From Azadirachta indica (Eukaryota > Streptophyta > Magnoliopsida > Sapindales > Meliaceae): a DNA stretch of 64,000 nt. The notes under the pieces were generated by a model, which made no database searches, was not told the origin of the DNA, and worked only from the letters and a program-made list of their open reading frames with translations. The stretch covers positions 9,247,657-9,311,656 of the forward strand of contig CM040449.1 of NCBI GenBank assembly GCA_022749755.1, written 5' to 3'. Both the position numbers and the translations under genes were made by a program. Of this stretch, positions 1 through 11,831 are shown piece after piece (positions within the stretch are counted from its first letter, which is position 1; each line of letters begins with the position of its first letter).

Positions 1-1559
1 TTTAGTATATAATATAAAAATGAAAAAAAAGTGATGATGGAGAATTCATTTCACATATAAAGATTATCCATCCTTACCTTATTAAGTTTATTAGGGAATG
101 ACAATAAAAATGAAAAACGAATTAAGACTTTCCATTGTCATCTCTATTAGTAGATATTTAAGTTAGTTTAGAATGATACAGAATGGGTAGCACAAAGAAA
201 TGCAAGCCTCTCAGGAATAAGTGCATATCAAATTTGTATTTTAAAATACATTAGGTTAATGTATTAAGGACTAAAATTAAACAAACCATAATTATTGCTT
301 GTGTTGTAAACATGGTATTATGGTTTTTGAGAAGGTTTTAAAGGCATTATAATCAAGTTCTAAAGACATTATTAGTTAACATTAGAATGACTAAAAAATT
401 AGAAAATCGGACTATCAAACAACTAGCTCGGTTTTATATCAAAATTGTTTGGTTTTATATTGAAAAAATTGTTATGAGTGGTTGAATATTACACCACATA
501 ATAGTCTTATTTCCTTTTCCTTTACATTTGTATATTTTAATATACAAATGTAAAGAAATAGTTTTATTTTTTATTATAATAAAAAAAATTGAAAATATTT
601 TAATATATTAAATACATTTTTTTATAATAAAATTTAAAAAATTTAAAAAATTTAAAATATATAAAACAAATTCATTTACAGTGGGGGTGGACAAAATTGG
701 GTTTGGTATGGTTCGGTTCCACAGTTTGCTTCTAGTCCGATTTCACTTTGGTTTCACCTTCTCAAGAATTTTTGAGATTTTCGATTTGTATAAAAATTAT
801 AGAAAAAGAAATTTTTTAAAAATTTATAATAATTTTTTTTTATTTTTATGTAAATTTATATAAATAATTAGAAATTTTTATTTATTTATATTTTTTATAA
901 AATTAGGAGTACATATGAAATGTTACATTTTATTCTAATGATTTTTAACTGAACTAAAACTAGATGGATCAATTTATAACCAAACAAAATAGAACTTAAT
1001 TTTAGAATCGAATCGAATTGAATAATTTTGATTCAATTCAATTTGGTTGGACATTTGCGTTGCACTAGATAATAGTGTCGGCTTACTGGTCATAAAATCC
1101 AAATTGAAGCTCTAGTGATATTTGTGTATAATTATTAAATAGCTCTTGCCCAAAAAATTGAAAGTTGTAGCAAACTTCAAAAGAGTCCTAATATGCAACA
1201 GAAACTGAATATGGAGGTAAGCATTTAAATTTTGTAACAGTAGAGGGTAGATTGTGCAAATCAGATTCTTATTCGAACCAATGCCAACTAAGGTTCTAGT
1301 CTCTCTGTCCCGGAGCAACAACAGTTAGTTGCCGCAGCTCAGGTTCTCTCTCTCGTGCTCCTTCTCCTTGTTCTTCATTTGGGTAAGTGTAAGTTCTGAA
1401 TCTCATTTTAAATTTTCTTAGAACATGCTATTTTACCATACATTTTCTCGCTAGCCAAACAGAAACAAAGACTATTAGATGTAATTATGTTATCTGCCAA
1501 ACTAATATGTTGGATTTGGATGTTTTATTTGAAATCATGCTTGCATTTGTGATTCTTTG
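1..1559. other. AT-rich non-coding stretch
   Basis: I see no convincing gene here. The open frames in this stretch are short, AT-driven and lack recognisable domains. The stretch contains a perfect palindrome (listed separately) and, from about 679, a sequence whose first bases resemble the ends of plant hAT elements, but I could not find a matching far end. Around 1300-1385 a less AT-rich, pyrimidine-rich segment ends in a good splice-donor-like GGTAAGT; it might be an old untranslated exon, without further support. Confidence 0.5.
520..555. repeat. Perfect palindrome (17-bp arms)
   Basis: The 17 bases from 520 are exactly repeated in reverse complement, ending at 555, with only two bases between the arms. 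It would extrude as a tight hairpin. No coding or regulatory role is visible, and no flanking duplication shows that it is a mobile element. Confidence 0.8.
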
Positions 1560-2025
1560 AGTTGTGAAATGGAAGATTAGGGATTTTCGGGCCAGAAATC
1601 ATAATTGACCTTACTTTTTGGTGGCATGAATTGGAAATATAATCGAGCCACTCAACTTTCTGCTCTTCATTTTTGATCATTTATGTACCATACCCTTCAA
1701 ATTTCCCACTACATCGGTCATTAGCATATGCTTCTTTTTGCTCTTATGGAAGCTTGAAGAACTCTTGGCCGACTTCTTATAGCCGTTGGATCAAAGTCGA
1801 TGGAATTCCATGATCAGTGATCAGAAAGAAACCCCATTGATTGCAAGCTTCGTATATTTCATTTACAGCAACATCATGATGAGACTGTGATAGAGAAATC
1901 ACAGGCACAGTAATCCCTTCAATTGGGTTACTGTTCTCCTGCTGCTCGTGCTCTGGCTGGATGAATTGAGCCTGCAGCTCTTTCAGGCCATCGTAGGGTA
2001 AAGCTTGCACCCTTTTTACTTCCAT
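1560..2025 (-). pseudogene. Flavonol synthase-like 2-oxoglutarate dioxygenase, broken first exon
   Basis: The first 82 codons from the ATG at 2025 encode the N-terminal DIOX_N region of a plant 2-oxoglutarate/Fe(II) dioxygenase of the flavonol synthase/anthocyanidin synthase group. Recognisable pieces are MEVKRVQAL at the start, VPVISLS, then EACNQWGFFLITDHGIP. These enzymes oxidise flavonoids in the cytosol. The reading frame is interrupted by TAA just after the LIQRL segment, but the same frame continues with readable family sequence (EVGQEFFKLP, GKFEGYG, QKVEWLDYI) through two more stops to about 1560. The Fe- and 2-oxoglutarate-binding His/Asp/Arg residues lie in later exons that are absent. 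At least the first two stops could derive from Gln codons. It is a dead partial copy. Family assignment is good; the exact enzyme is not decidable from this part. Confidence 0.8.
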
Positions 2026-2916
2026 TAATTGCCAAAAGTATATATGTTGGACGGTGTTGGCTAGCTAGAACTGGAAATATGTTGCCAGAAATATTTATGA
2101 TGCACAACTAGAACTGAAAATATGTTGCGTGTATATATAAAGCCAAAGTTTGTGCAAAAATAGAATACGGATCATGTTAAAGAATATTTTATGTTTACCA
2201 AAATAAAACATGGAGATTATTTAGATGTAGAGTTACTGTCAACAACTTAATTTACTTTCACTTTAATATATAGACTTACATATGGATCCTAATTTAACTA
2301 ACTAGCTAAACAATTGGTACTCTTTTGACTATGTATATAAAACATTTTTGTCAATTAGGACACCAGTCACAAATAACTTAAAATTGAAAAAGGCATAAAG
2401 GAGAAAAATTCAACTTTCTTGTAACATCATCTTCAAGAGTTACAATCATAGATTAATTAAGTATTTTCTATATGTGCTTATTATTGTAAATAAACGTGTA
2501 AAAAGTTATAAAAAAATGATGCCAAAACCAGCTTGGATTACATATACACATATACATATTTTGCCAAAGAGATGATAGAAAATTATGATTTTAGAATTTT
2601 GTTTTGATTTCTCCTTAATTAGAAATATTCAATCTCTTTCCTGGAAGGATATGTTCCCTTCTGAAAATTAAACTAGAAATATGATCTAACAAGCAGCTAA
2701 AAACATTATAATTACAAGGGTTTCTCATACTTTAAAATTCTATACCATGTTATTATATGAATATTTTCATGCTTATAACCGTAGAGATGATGCGTCCAAG
2801 GCTTTGGTCTCTATTTCAATTATGTTTTATATGGTATTTTGAATTGTTTTGCTTATGTAGATTGTGCATTTTGTTTTTCTAGACTAAGTAGCTCTGTGTA
2901 TTTTGGATTTCTGCAG
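2026..2916. other. Non-coding spacer between two gene fragments
   Basis: AT-rich spacer. I looked for the missing first coding exon of ribosomal protein L3, expected upstream of 2917, and did not find it. The last bases (pyrimidine-rich, ending CTGCAG at 2911-2916) look like a genuine splice acceptor for the L3 exon that follows. Confidence 0.5.
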
Positions 2917-3432
2917 TGAAGGCTTTCCCTAAGGATGACCCAACAAAGCCTTGCAGGTTCACTGCATTTTTGGGTTACAAGGCTGCAATGACCCACATTG
3001 TGAGAGAGGTCGAGAAACCTGGATCCAGTAAGTCTACTATTCCCTCTTTTCCCACTAATGAAATCTTAATATTGCAAACTGTAATGGTTTTAAATGTCAG
3101 TTTTAATTGTTGTTAATTAATTTTCTTTTCCAAGTGTTCTACATGGATTGTGCTTTATTGCATATCAAATTCCGCTATAGCCTTCTGTTGTTATTAGTAT
3201 GTGAATCATTTTAATTCTTTAACTCACTATCTTATTTGCTTTTCTCTACCAAATGCGGCTAAAAAGTATGTCTTTCTTTTAATTTTGGAGCTTCACAAGA
3301 AGGAGACTTGTGAGTCTGTTATCATTATTGAAACCCTCTAATGGTTGTTGTTGCAGTTGTGGGCGATGTGAAGACATCACGCGGCCTTGGCTCTTTGAGC
3401 ACTGTATGGGCACAACATGTGAGTGAGAAGGT
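2917..3432 (+). pseudogene. RPL3: 60S ribosomal protein L3 fragment, two exons with introns
   Basis: Exon A (2917-3027) encodes [22 protein letters not shown] onward to KPGS and is bounded by a CTGCAG acceptor and a GTAAGT donor. Exon B (about 3289-3432) encodes [15 protein letters not shown], then after a one-base loss (about 3344) [11 protein letters not shown] and [11 protein letters not shown], followed by a GTGAGA donor-like site. Both match the N-terminal third of cytosolic ribosomal protein L3, a large-subunit protein of about 390 residues near the peptidyl-transferase centre. The expected AG just before exon B reads GG. The start exon and all later exons are missing; the copy is followed by a MITE. 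Retained introns show it came from genomic DNA, not from an mRNA. The frameshift and missing exons make it a pseudogene. Confidence 0.88.
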
Positions 3433-3540
3433 GAGAAGCATTTTTGGTCTTTTCATTTTATAACTTTTCTTGAAATTGTTCGTTTTCTCTTTTTTTTTTT
3501 AATTAAAATTCTTTTCCAATTAGAATAGAAATATTAGATC

Positions 3541-3897
3541 CTGTTGTGAGCTATTAGTTTGAAATATAGAAAATTTATAGACATAAATATAATTTTATAA
3601 AAAGCATAATTGATATTTTATATCTAAACACAAATTCAAATGAGAAGAAGAGAATAAAGAGAATAGAAGAGATGAGCCTTACTTCTTCTTGGTTTATGTA
3701 TTAACTATATATATTCATTGATTCTTCATTCAAAATGCACCAAAAGAGGTAAGGCTCTTTCCTCTCTTCCATTTCTTTCCTCCTTTTTTCTTTAATGTGT
3801 TTGGTTGTAAAATATTTAATACATTCCTTATAAAATTATATCTATGTCAACAAATTTTTTCTATTTATGTTTGGAGCCAATAGTTCATATGTTATTA
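3541..3897. mobile_element. Foldback MITE, about 355 bp
   Basis: The left half (from the GAGCTATTAG segment near 3548 to about 3700) reappears in reverse complement to about 3893 (ending near CCAATAGTTCAT). The arms pair over about 170 bases with mismatches, including the block with GAGCCTTAC on the left and GTAAGGCTC on the right. There is no coding capacity. Size, arm length and AT content fit a non-autonomous foldback or MITE. It sits just after the L3 exon remnant. I could not fix the target duplication, so superfamily is open. Confidence 0.7.
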
Positions 3898-4316
3898 AGA
3901 TGACTCTCAAAATAGGTAGTACTATATTCCTTTTACTTATTTTTATTTTATAACTATTCTTATAAGTATCTTCTGCATGATAAAATTTTTACATTAGAAC
4001 ATAAAAATATTATGTTATATTGCTATTTATAATATTATGTTTATAAGTATGTTTTATGATTGTCTCTAATTGGATTCTTTACAATAGAAAATAAGGATTA
4101 TATTAAATATGCTTTTATCATTGTTAGCATATTTGTTTAGTATTGATATTAATTTTACTACAATGTCCACATTTATTTATGTAATTACTATTAAATATTA
4201 TTAAGTTTAAAGGATTTATAAATTGGAATTGTTAATTAGAATCTTGCCGTGAAATTATTACTTCTTGTAATTAAAAAAGAATTGTGGATATAATGGTAAT
4301 TTTACTATAAGAGTGC
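3898..4316. other. AT-rich spacer; right end belongs to a dispersed repeat
   Basis: No gene seen. From about 4290 the sequence matches a region near 23245, so the repeat family to which the flanking duplication belongs starts left of 4317. Confidence 0.5.
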
Positions 4317-5851
4317 AATTGTAGTTTTATAGCCAGGAGATTAAATTTGTTACAATGCATTGGACAAGAAGAGAGAAAGGAGAGAAGAATGATTTTTTAT
4401 TGTGTTTAGAATCAAATGAAGGGTATTTGTAGGTAAAATATAGGGGTTTCATTGATATTGACCCGATAATGCAAACGATGACAAAGGAAAATCATAGCCT
4501 TTGCATTGTCTTGCAAGTATGATTGATTTTTCTTCTTAATTGTATTTTCTAAGCGTACAAATTGAAGATGCATTTTCGCATTCAACACCTATGAAAGACA
4601 ATTGCTCTCAAAGCATCAAGTGCACAAATTTGCAAATATGTGAGATGAGCTATTTTGCAAATCTCTTTGAGAAATTAGATTTTATCTCCCTGATTTTTAA
4701 AGAAAGTTCATATATTTTCTTGAACTTTTGTGAAAGGCAAGATACTCTCCTAGGTTTTTGAGAAAGTTAAGATATCTCTAAAATTATTATTTATACCTTA
4801 ATTTGATTATTTTATTTTTTATGGTTAAAAATTTCATAATAATTATATTTTTTTTATTTTTTTATTTTGTAATAGTTAATATAATTTTGTTTTGACATTT
4901 AAATTTAAAAATTATGATAATATTTTGACCTTTAATTATTTATTTTTTCCAAATTTATTATCAAATTTATATAATATTTAATAATATATTTTCTAAAATA
5001 TATCATATTATTAAAATAATTTATTTTAAAAATTATGTATAATTAATATTGTCAAAATTATTTATAATTATGTAAACATTTAAGAAATTTTGACAACAAA
5101 TTTTATGTTATAAAAATTTTTATAATTAATTATAAATAATTCTTTAAATAAACTATTTAATAATATGACATATTTTGAAAATTATATACAATTTAGATAT
5201 TATAAATATTTAATAATAGATTTTGAAGGAAAAAAAGAATTAAGGACTAAAATATTATTATAATTTTTTTAAATTTAAATGTTACAATAAAATTATATTG
5301 ATTTATTATAAAATAAAAATAAAGATAATATAACTATTTTACATATTTTTAATAGTGAAGGGGTAAAATAGTTAAATTGAAATATAAATAATAATTTAAG
5401 GAGTGTCTTCTTTTTTCAAAAATTAAGGGATATTTTGCCTTTTTCAAAATTTAGGGGTATATTGATTAGTTTTTTCAAAACTTAGGGGAGTAAAGTATAG
5501 TATTCCAATCTATTTATATATTAGAGAAAGATGATAGATATTAGTACCATGAATTATAAGTTCAATGTATTTAGAATTTCATGTAATTTTCATATTGTAG
5601 TGATTATGTAACTCAAATGAATATTGAGATTATAATAACATCAACAAATAGGTTGACGGAGATAAAAATATACAACACTTTATCCTTATTTTTGGTTTAG
5701 AATGTTAAATTTAATGGCAATCGCAGAGCATACTTAACGGGAAACAAACCTCCTATGCAAGTCCCTAAATCTACTTTTTTAAAATTGTAAATAATATTAT
5801 TTTGGTTAGATTCGAATTTATGATTTTCGTAAAAAAATCAATACTTTAAAC
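4317..5851. repeat. Left copy of about 1.53-kb direct duplication flanking the viral block
   Basis: This segment is repeated in the same orientation at 21114-22644, with about 2.7% difference in the roughly 480 bases I compared by eye. It begins AATTGTAG and ends ACTTTAAAC. It ends abruptly against viral sequence at 5852, while the right copy begins abruptly after viral sequence at 21110. The ends are not TG...CA and there is no adjacent primer-binding site or polypurine tract, so these do not look like LTRs. It contains no convincing gene. I infer a large target-site duplication, or repair-generated duplication, made when the viral DNA integrated. Confidence 0.85.
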
Positions 5852-6128
5852 GAGATCGGGACTAGAGAGATGATGAGTAAAACAAGTAGATGATTTGAAA
5901 ATAATTGTGAATTAATTTAATGGGACTAGAGAGGTGATGAGTAAAATAAGTTGATGATTTGAAATAAGAATTGATTTTGGAAAATAAAATTTGAAATTTC
6001 ACGTTTAAGAATTGGAATATTAAATTGGAAATTGTATGAACAAAATAAGAATAAATAGTTTTGAAAATGGAAATATTTTATTGATTGTGGGAGAATATTA
6101 CAAAAGGGAAATTTACACTAAGTTTTTC
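5852..6128 (-). repeat. Isolated viral leader fragment, inverted relative to copy 1
   Basis: These bases are the reverse complement of the copy-1 leader at about 13325-13608 and run parallel to the copy-2 leader at 13654-13920. In viral sense the fragment spans from near the expected transcription start to about 20 bases short of the primer-binding site. It contains the viral poly(A) signal region. It abuts the primer-binding site of copy 1 at 6129-6130 without spacer. Its extent matches the region copied first by reverse transcriptase (minus-strand strong-stop DNA); that reading is an inference. Confidence 0.75.
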
Positions 6129-6129
6129 T

Positions 6130-6142
6130 TGGTATCAGAGCC
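6130..6142 (+). promoter_or_regulatory. Primer-binding site for initiator tRNA-Met, viral copy 1
   Basis: TGGTATCAGAGCC is complementary to the 3' end of plant initiator tRNA-Met. It is the usual start of minus-strand DNA synthesis in plant pararetroviruses and defines base 1 of the viral genome. The movement-protein frame starts about 260 bases downstream. Copy 2 lacks this site at its outer end (21109), where viral sequence stops just short of it. Confidence 0.9.
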
Positions 6143-6398
6143 AAGTGTTTTTGAAATTGTTGAAGTTTTAATAAAAACAATTGTTAGATAAATAGTTTAA
6201 AATATAGAACATCCTAAGTATAGAGAGGGAGCAGTGTAAAGCTGTTTGTAGGTTTGACAAGTCAGGTCACGAGTGGCAGTAAGATCCTACGAAGAAGTGA
6301 GGTTGTAAGTCCAGCGTTCGACCCGAAAGTGTTCCCCTAGCTCTCTTTGTATTTAGTATTTATGTGTTTTAAATTATTTGTTTGCAATAGTTTTAATT

Positions 6399-7400
6399 AT
6401 GGCTTCTTCAATTAGAAAGTTATTTGGTTCTAAGTTTAAAGAACCTTCGAAGACTATTAGTTCTAGAGAAATCATGAGTAAAATTAGTAATGTCAGTGAA
6501 TATTTATTCAAAGATAGGTTACCCACTATTCCACCCAATATTATATATGATATAGGAAAATTTGATTTTAGGACTGCATTCTCCATAAAAGAACACGAAG
6601 AAATTTTATCGTTACAAAATGAATTCGAAAAAATTAGGTTACTCAATTCTACTACACTTAATAAATATAAAGAACAAGGTTTTAATTATATTCATTTTGG
6701 ACTTATCCAAATAGCAATCAAACCTTTAGCAAGAAAAGGATTAGATTCTCCAATTTTAGTCCTCTTTAGAGATAAAACATTACTCAAGTTCCAAGATTCT
6801 CTTTTAGGCGTAGTTAAGACAAACCTCTGCAATGGAGCTATTTATTTCAATTGTGCCCCAAATTTCTAGGTTAGTTTACATGATCCGATCATTTTAGATA
6901 CTTTAGTACTCAATATCCATATTCCAGAAATAAAATTCCAACCCCATAGGCAAGGATATATGTTACTTTATAGAATTTATTTTAAGCAAATTACTTCCCA
7001 ATTTAACCCTAAATGTTTATTACAAGACAATAGAGGAGAAACATCCATTCTAAATATTCAAACAGAAGATGAAGAAACTCTAATAGATTCTTTTACTCCA
7101 AAATTACTCAAATGGGATGAAATTAGTATTCCAGAAAACTGAAAAATAGATCAATCACAAGTCTTTAGAAATTTAGTTCAAAAAGAAATTCCTCAAGTAT
7201 TAGAAACCAATGATGGTAAAATCCTTCTTAGATTTAATTCTTTTAGACAACCTAAACCACCAACTAGTTATCCAATTTTCACGCCGCTAGATCATCATTT
7301 TCCATTCTTAGCACCTATAGAGTTCAAACTACTAAAATAAAAGATCTAAATACTCAAAGTTCCGTTCAATATACTACTCCAGTAGCCGAACCAGTGCATA
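6399..7400 (+). pseudogene. Viral copy 1 polyprotein, movement-protein region (broken)
   Basis: The ATG at 6399 (MASSIRKLFG) is preferred over an upstream non-ATG opening because copy 2 has the same ATG in the same context. The region resembles caulimovirid 30K-superfamily movement proteins: LDTLVLNI, then GYMLLYRIYFK further on. Such proteins carry virus through plasmodesmata. Breaks seen: TAG at 6867 where copy 2 has CAG, TGA at 7140 where copy 2 has TGG, and a one-base loss near 7272 that shifts the rest. It is the first part of one long ORF also holding coat protein, protease and polymerase. Assignment rests on motif and position. Confidence 0.75.
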
Positions 7401-9664
7401 GGCCAGAATTTCCAACATTTTCTAATTTTCAAACTATTAACACAATAATTAATGAAAATTGGGAAATAGACAAAAATTTCCTTAGACAAGACTTTAGCTC
7501 ACCATTAAACAAGGAAAAGAAAACGTGGTTTTTAGTCAATTTTGACTTAGAGCAATAGGCCATTATTAGGGCAGCTTGGTATGAAGACATGAATAGGATA
7601 AAGACAAATATTCCATTTTTCACGTGGTTTGAAATGTACTCCTTTAATAATAAAATAATGTATCCTTTTAAAAAATCAAATTTAGACGTCCACACTAGCC
7701 ATCTTAGAAAATAGGAAACAAAAAATCATGGCATTATTCAATCCGTTCATCCACCCTTAGAATCTCTCCAACTTAATATTTCAGGTAGTCGTATTTCAGC
7801 ATCATCGTTCAAATTAGCTGATGATAGATCAAACACTGAACCTTCCACCTTAAGAGATATTAAAAAACTCTATGAACAGAATAATTAGCAAAGTCAAATA
7901 TTGCACACTATTTCTAAACAAGTTAGTCATATAGAGGATAAAATAGACCAAACTACCCCTAGTCCTAGTTTTCCTTCTAATGTGACCCTACCTCTATTCA
8001 AACCTCAACCATTACCGCAAAAAGATAAAGAAATTACTCCTTTTTTCAAAATTGACCTTTTAGAACAAATTAATAAAAAATTATCGTCTTTACCAGAACC
8101 TTCCAACGTTAATACCATAGATGAAACGTTAGATAGTCAAATCCAAAGTCAAGATGAGGATAGTGAACCCTTAGAAATTAATAGGTTACAAAGAAAAACT
8201 AGACAATTCAATAATTGGAAAAACGCATTAACTAGAAATTATTATCCTAGACCAACTCCACCAAATATTCAATATGAAGAACGTGCTAAATATGTTACTA
8301 CTCAATACACCGATGAAGCTATCTATGAGTGGAACATAGATGGTAGATCTGAATATGAAATCATGAATGTACTCCAAGAAATAGGAATGGCTGCAATAGC
8401 TTATAAAGCTGTAAAAAACACTGACCATCAAGCCACTAGATTAACAGTAGCAAGATTTACAGGATCCCTTAGGTATTGGTGGGATAATAGTCTTAATACA
8501 ACTACTCAACAAAGTATACTCAATCACGTAGAACAACTCATAATAGAAGATGATCAAGAATTCCAAGAGGTCAAAGAAACTCAAAATGTTGTAGAAATAC
8601 TTATGCATACGATAGCCATGCATTTTATAGGCAATCCTCAAGAAGAACTCCAGAGTTCAAAATTAGTGCTTACAAATCTTAGGTGTCCAACCTTAGGTGA
8701 CTTTAGATGGTATAAAGATGTTTTCGTTACACATATATTATAACGACAGGACTGTAATGCCTCTTTCTGGAAAGAAAGATTTATTGCAGGATTACCCAAA
8801 TTCTTCTCAAATAGAGTACTCAAAAAATTAGTAGAAATTACTGGAGGTAGTTCAATCCCTTGGGACACTATTACTTATGGTCAACTTTTTGCATTCGTTA
8901 ATAAAGAAGGTTGAGCCTTATGTCAAGAACAAAAAGATAAGAAAAATAGTGAAAAATATTCTTTTAAACAAACTGTAGGAAACTTTTGTGCTCAATATGG
9001 TTATGACAATCTCACGGTCCCATCCCGTAGAAAACCACATAGGCCCAAAACTATTACTTATCCTCCAAAACACAACAGAAAATCCCAATTTAATAAACCT
9101 TATTACAAAAAGAATAAAAAACGTAGTAAGCCCGAACATAGTAAAAAGCCTATAGTTTGTTGGACCTGTAAGAAACCAGGTCATATGTCCACTAACTGTA
9201 GAACAAGAAATAAGATTAATGAAATATTCAAAGATGATGAGGATTTTAGACAAAAATTTACCCAACTTCTGCTTAGCGAAAATTCTAGTAGTCAATCTGA
9301 TTCCTCTGAAGTTATTCAAGAAATAGAAAATTCTAGTGACACAGGTAGTATTCAAGATTGTAGCTGTAGCGAAGGAATATGCCATTGTCAATCACTCAAT
9401 ATGATATCAAGTGGAAAACAGGATAAACAATTTCTTTTAGATATTATAGATAAAATAGAAGATCCCGATGTAAAAAGAGAATACTTGCTTAAACTCAAAG
9501 ATATCCTTACTCAAGAACAACACCTTAGTACTCCAGAACCATTTAGTTTTAATAAAATTTTCGATAAATATCCTACTCAAAATCTTTTTAAACAAGTTAT
9601 TACAAGAGAATTACAACAAGAAGTTAAATTACTTAAAAAACAACTTAAGGAATTAGAACAAAAA
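7401..9664 (+). pseudogene. Viral copy 1 polyprotein, coat-protein region with zinc knuckle (broken)
   Basis: This part of the polyprotein includes the capsid core (a conserved-looking stretch around 8340-8900 with RYWWDN and WKERFIAGLPKFF) and, at 9158-9199, a CX2CX4HX4C knuckle (CWTCKKPGHMSTNC) typical of pararetrovirus coat proteins that bind pregenomic RNA. After the knuckle comes an acidic, Ser-rich stretch and a coiled-coil-like Gln/Lys/Leu region. In-frame stops lie at 7556, 7712, 7886, 8741 and 8912. A one-base loss near 9665 ends the frame at 9709. The stop at 7556 is next to, but not the same codon as, a stop in copy 2, so those two arose separately. Confidence 0.75.
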
Positions 9665-11831
9665 GTCAAGAACAACAATTACAACAATTACAGAATAATG
9701 TTAGAATAGAGTTACTAGAAAGCTCCACTAGAAAACAGAAAGAAATTATTCAACCTCAAAATTCTATAGAATTAGATTCCAATAATAACACTGATGACAC
9801 GTTTATTCAACTTGTTAGTAAGATCAATTTTCAAAAATGGTATATTCACATATCACTCCATATAGGAAACAGTTTCCACTTAGAAACTACAACATTAGTT
9901 GACTCCGGTGCTAATCAAAATTGTATTAGAGAAGAAATAATACCAACACAATTTTATGAAAAAACTAATGAAAAATTACATGGTGCAAATGGTTCAAGTC
10001 TTAATGTTAGATATAAATTATCAAATGCAAGAATTTGTAATAATAATTATTGTTTTAAGAATAATTTTACTTTAGTCAAAAATCTTAGCCAAAACATTAT
10101 TTTAGGTACTCCATTTTTGACTCAGATATACCCCTTTACTGTAGATGATAAAGGAATTCATACTCATGTGTTAGGCAAACAAATTACCTTTCATTTCTTG
10201 TCTCCTATAAATCAAAAAGAGATTAATTTATTCCAAGAAAATTCTATTACCTGACAACTTAATATTATATCCAACAAAAGGAATCATATCCAATCTTTGC
10301 AGAAAGAAATCCAGTATGACAATGTAGAAAAACAATTAGGGAATCTTACTATTCAAGCACGAGTTCAACAACTTCAATCATTTTTAGAAAAAGAAATATG
10401 CTCAGATCTACCCAATGCTTTTTGGGAAAGGAAAAAGCATATAATCCAACTTTCATATGAAAAATACTTTAATGAAAAACAAATTCCCACAAAAGTCTGT
10501 CCTGTTTAAATGAATCATGAACTTTTAGAACATTATAAAAAAGAAATTAATGACCTACTCAATAAAGGATTTATTAGGAAATTTAAGTCTCCTTGGAGTT
10601 GTCCAACTTTTTATATTAACAAAAATTCTGAAATAGAAAGAGGAGTCCCAGATTAGTTATTAATTACAAACCTTTAAACAAAGTCCTTCAATGGATTAGG
10701 TATCCAATTCCTAATAAAAAAGATTTATTCAAAAGATTATACAATAGTGTAATATTTTCAAAATTCGATATGAAGAGTGGATTTTGGCAAGTCCAAATAG
10801 ATGAAAAGGATAGGTACAAAACAGCCTTTACGGTACCTTTTGGCCATTACGAATGGAACGTAATGCCATTTGAGCTCAAAAATGCCCCTTCGGAATTCCA
10901 AAATATTATGAATGACATATTTAACCCTTTCACACATTTTTTTATTGTGTACATTGATGATGTCCTTATCTTTTCCAATTCAATAGAACAACATTTTAAA
11001 CATTTAAAATTATTTTTACATGTGGTCAAAAAGAATAGTTTAGTAGTGTCGGCCACCAAAATGAAATTATTCCAAACAAAAATTAGATTTTTAGGCCATG
11101 AAATATATAGAGGTACTATTCAACCTATTAATAGATCAATAGAATTTGCTTCAAAATTTCCTGATGAAATTAGGGAGAAAACTCAATTACAAAGATTTTT
11201 AGGATCACTTAATTATGTAGCAGACTTTTTTCAAAACTTTAGACAACTTTGTGAACCATTGTATCAAAGATTAAGAAAAAATCCTCCTAATTGGATTAAA
11301 GAACATACTAGAATAATTAAGCTTTTTAAACAAAAGGTTAAGGTTTTACCATGTTTGTCTATTCCAAATCCTAGTGCGACCTTTATAGTAGAAACCGATG
11401 CTTCAGACATAGGTTATGGCGGAATATTCAAACAAAAACTTGATAGAAGTAATAAGGAATTAATAGTTAGATTCCATTCAGGTGTTTGGATAGGAGCCCA
11501 GAAAAATTATTTAATAATTAAAAAGGAAATTTAATCAATTGTTTTATGTATTATGAAATTTCAAGATGATTTATTCAATAAAAGTTTTTTATTACGAATT
11601 GACTGCAAATCTGCAAAAGAAGTTTTAGAAAAAGATGTTAAAAATTTGGTTTCCAAGCAAATATTTGCAAGATGGCAGGCAATTTTGTCCAACTTTGATT
11701 TTCAAATTTCCTATATAAACGGAGAATCCAACTCTTCACCGGATTATCTTACGAAAGAATTTTTATAAAGAAAAATAGAGAGTGATAATCAAACACTGAG
11801 AGAAAACCCAAAATGTCTAGTAAAAATATGA
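9665..11831 (+). pseudogene. Viral copy 1 protease, reverse transcriptase and RNase H region (broken)
   Basis: An aspartic protease site (VDSGAN, DSG at 9901-9909) is followed by the reverse transcriptase: KSGFWQVQIDEKDRY, then NVMPF and NAPSEFQ, and the catalytic YIDD at 10950-10961. RNase H follows with ETDASDIGYGG near 11390 and ends around 11760. In a virus this protein copies pregenomic RNA into DNA in the cytoplasm. Breaks: TGA at 10252, TAA at 10507, one-base loss near 10647, TAA at 11532 and 11766. The frame's natural end, shared with copy 2, is the TGA at 11829, overlapping the start of the second ORF by 19 bases. Confidence 0.88.

Noticed and set aside
679..1075. Possible hAT-like element beginning CAGTGGGGGTGG
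   Set aside because: The left end resembles some plant hAT termini, but no matching inverted end or 8-base duplication was found.
1280..1390. Possible 5' untranslated exon with GGTAAGT donor, perhaps of the L3 gene
   Set aside because: It is pyrimidine-rich and less AT-rich than its surroundings, but there is no coding link to the L3 exons and the start exon was not found.
4540..4761. Open frame of 73 codons inside the left duplicated block
   Set aside because: No domain is visible, the frame is not kept in the right copy, and composition is that of the repeat.
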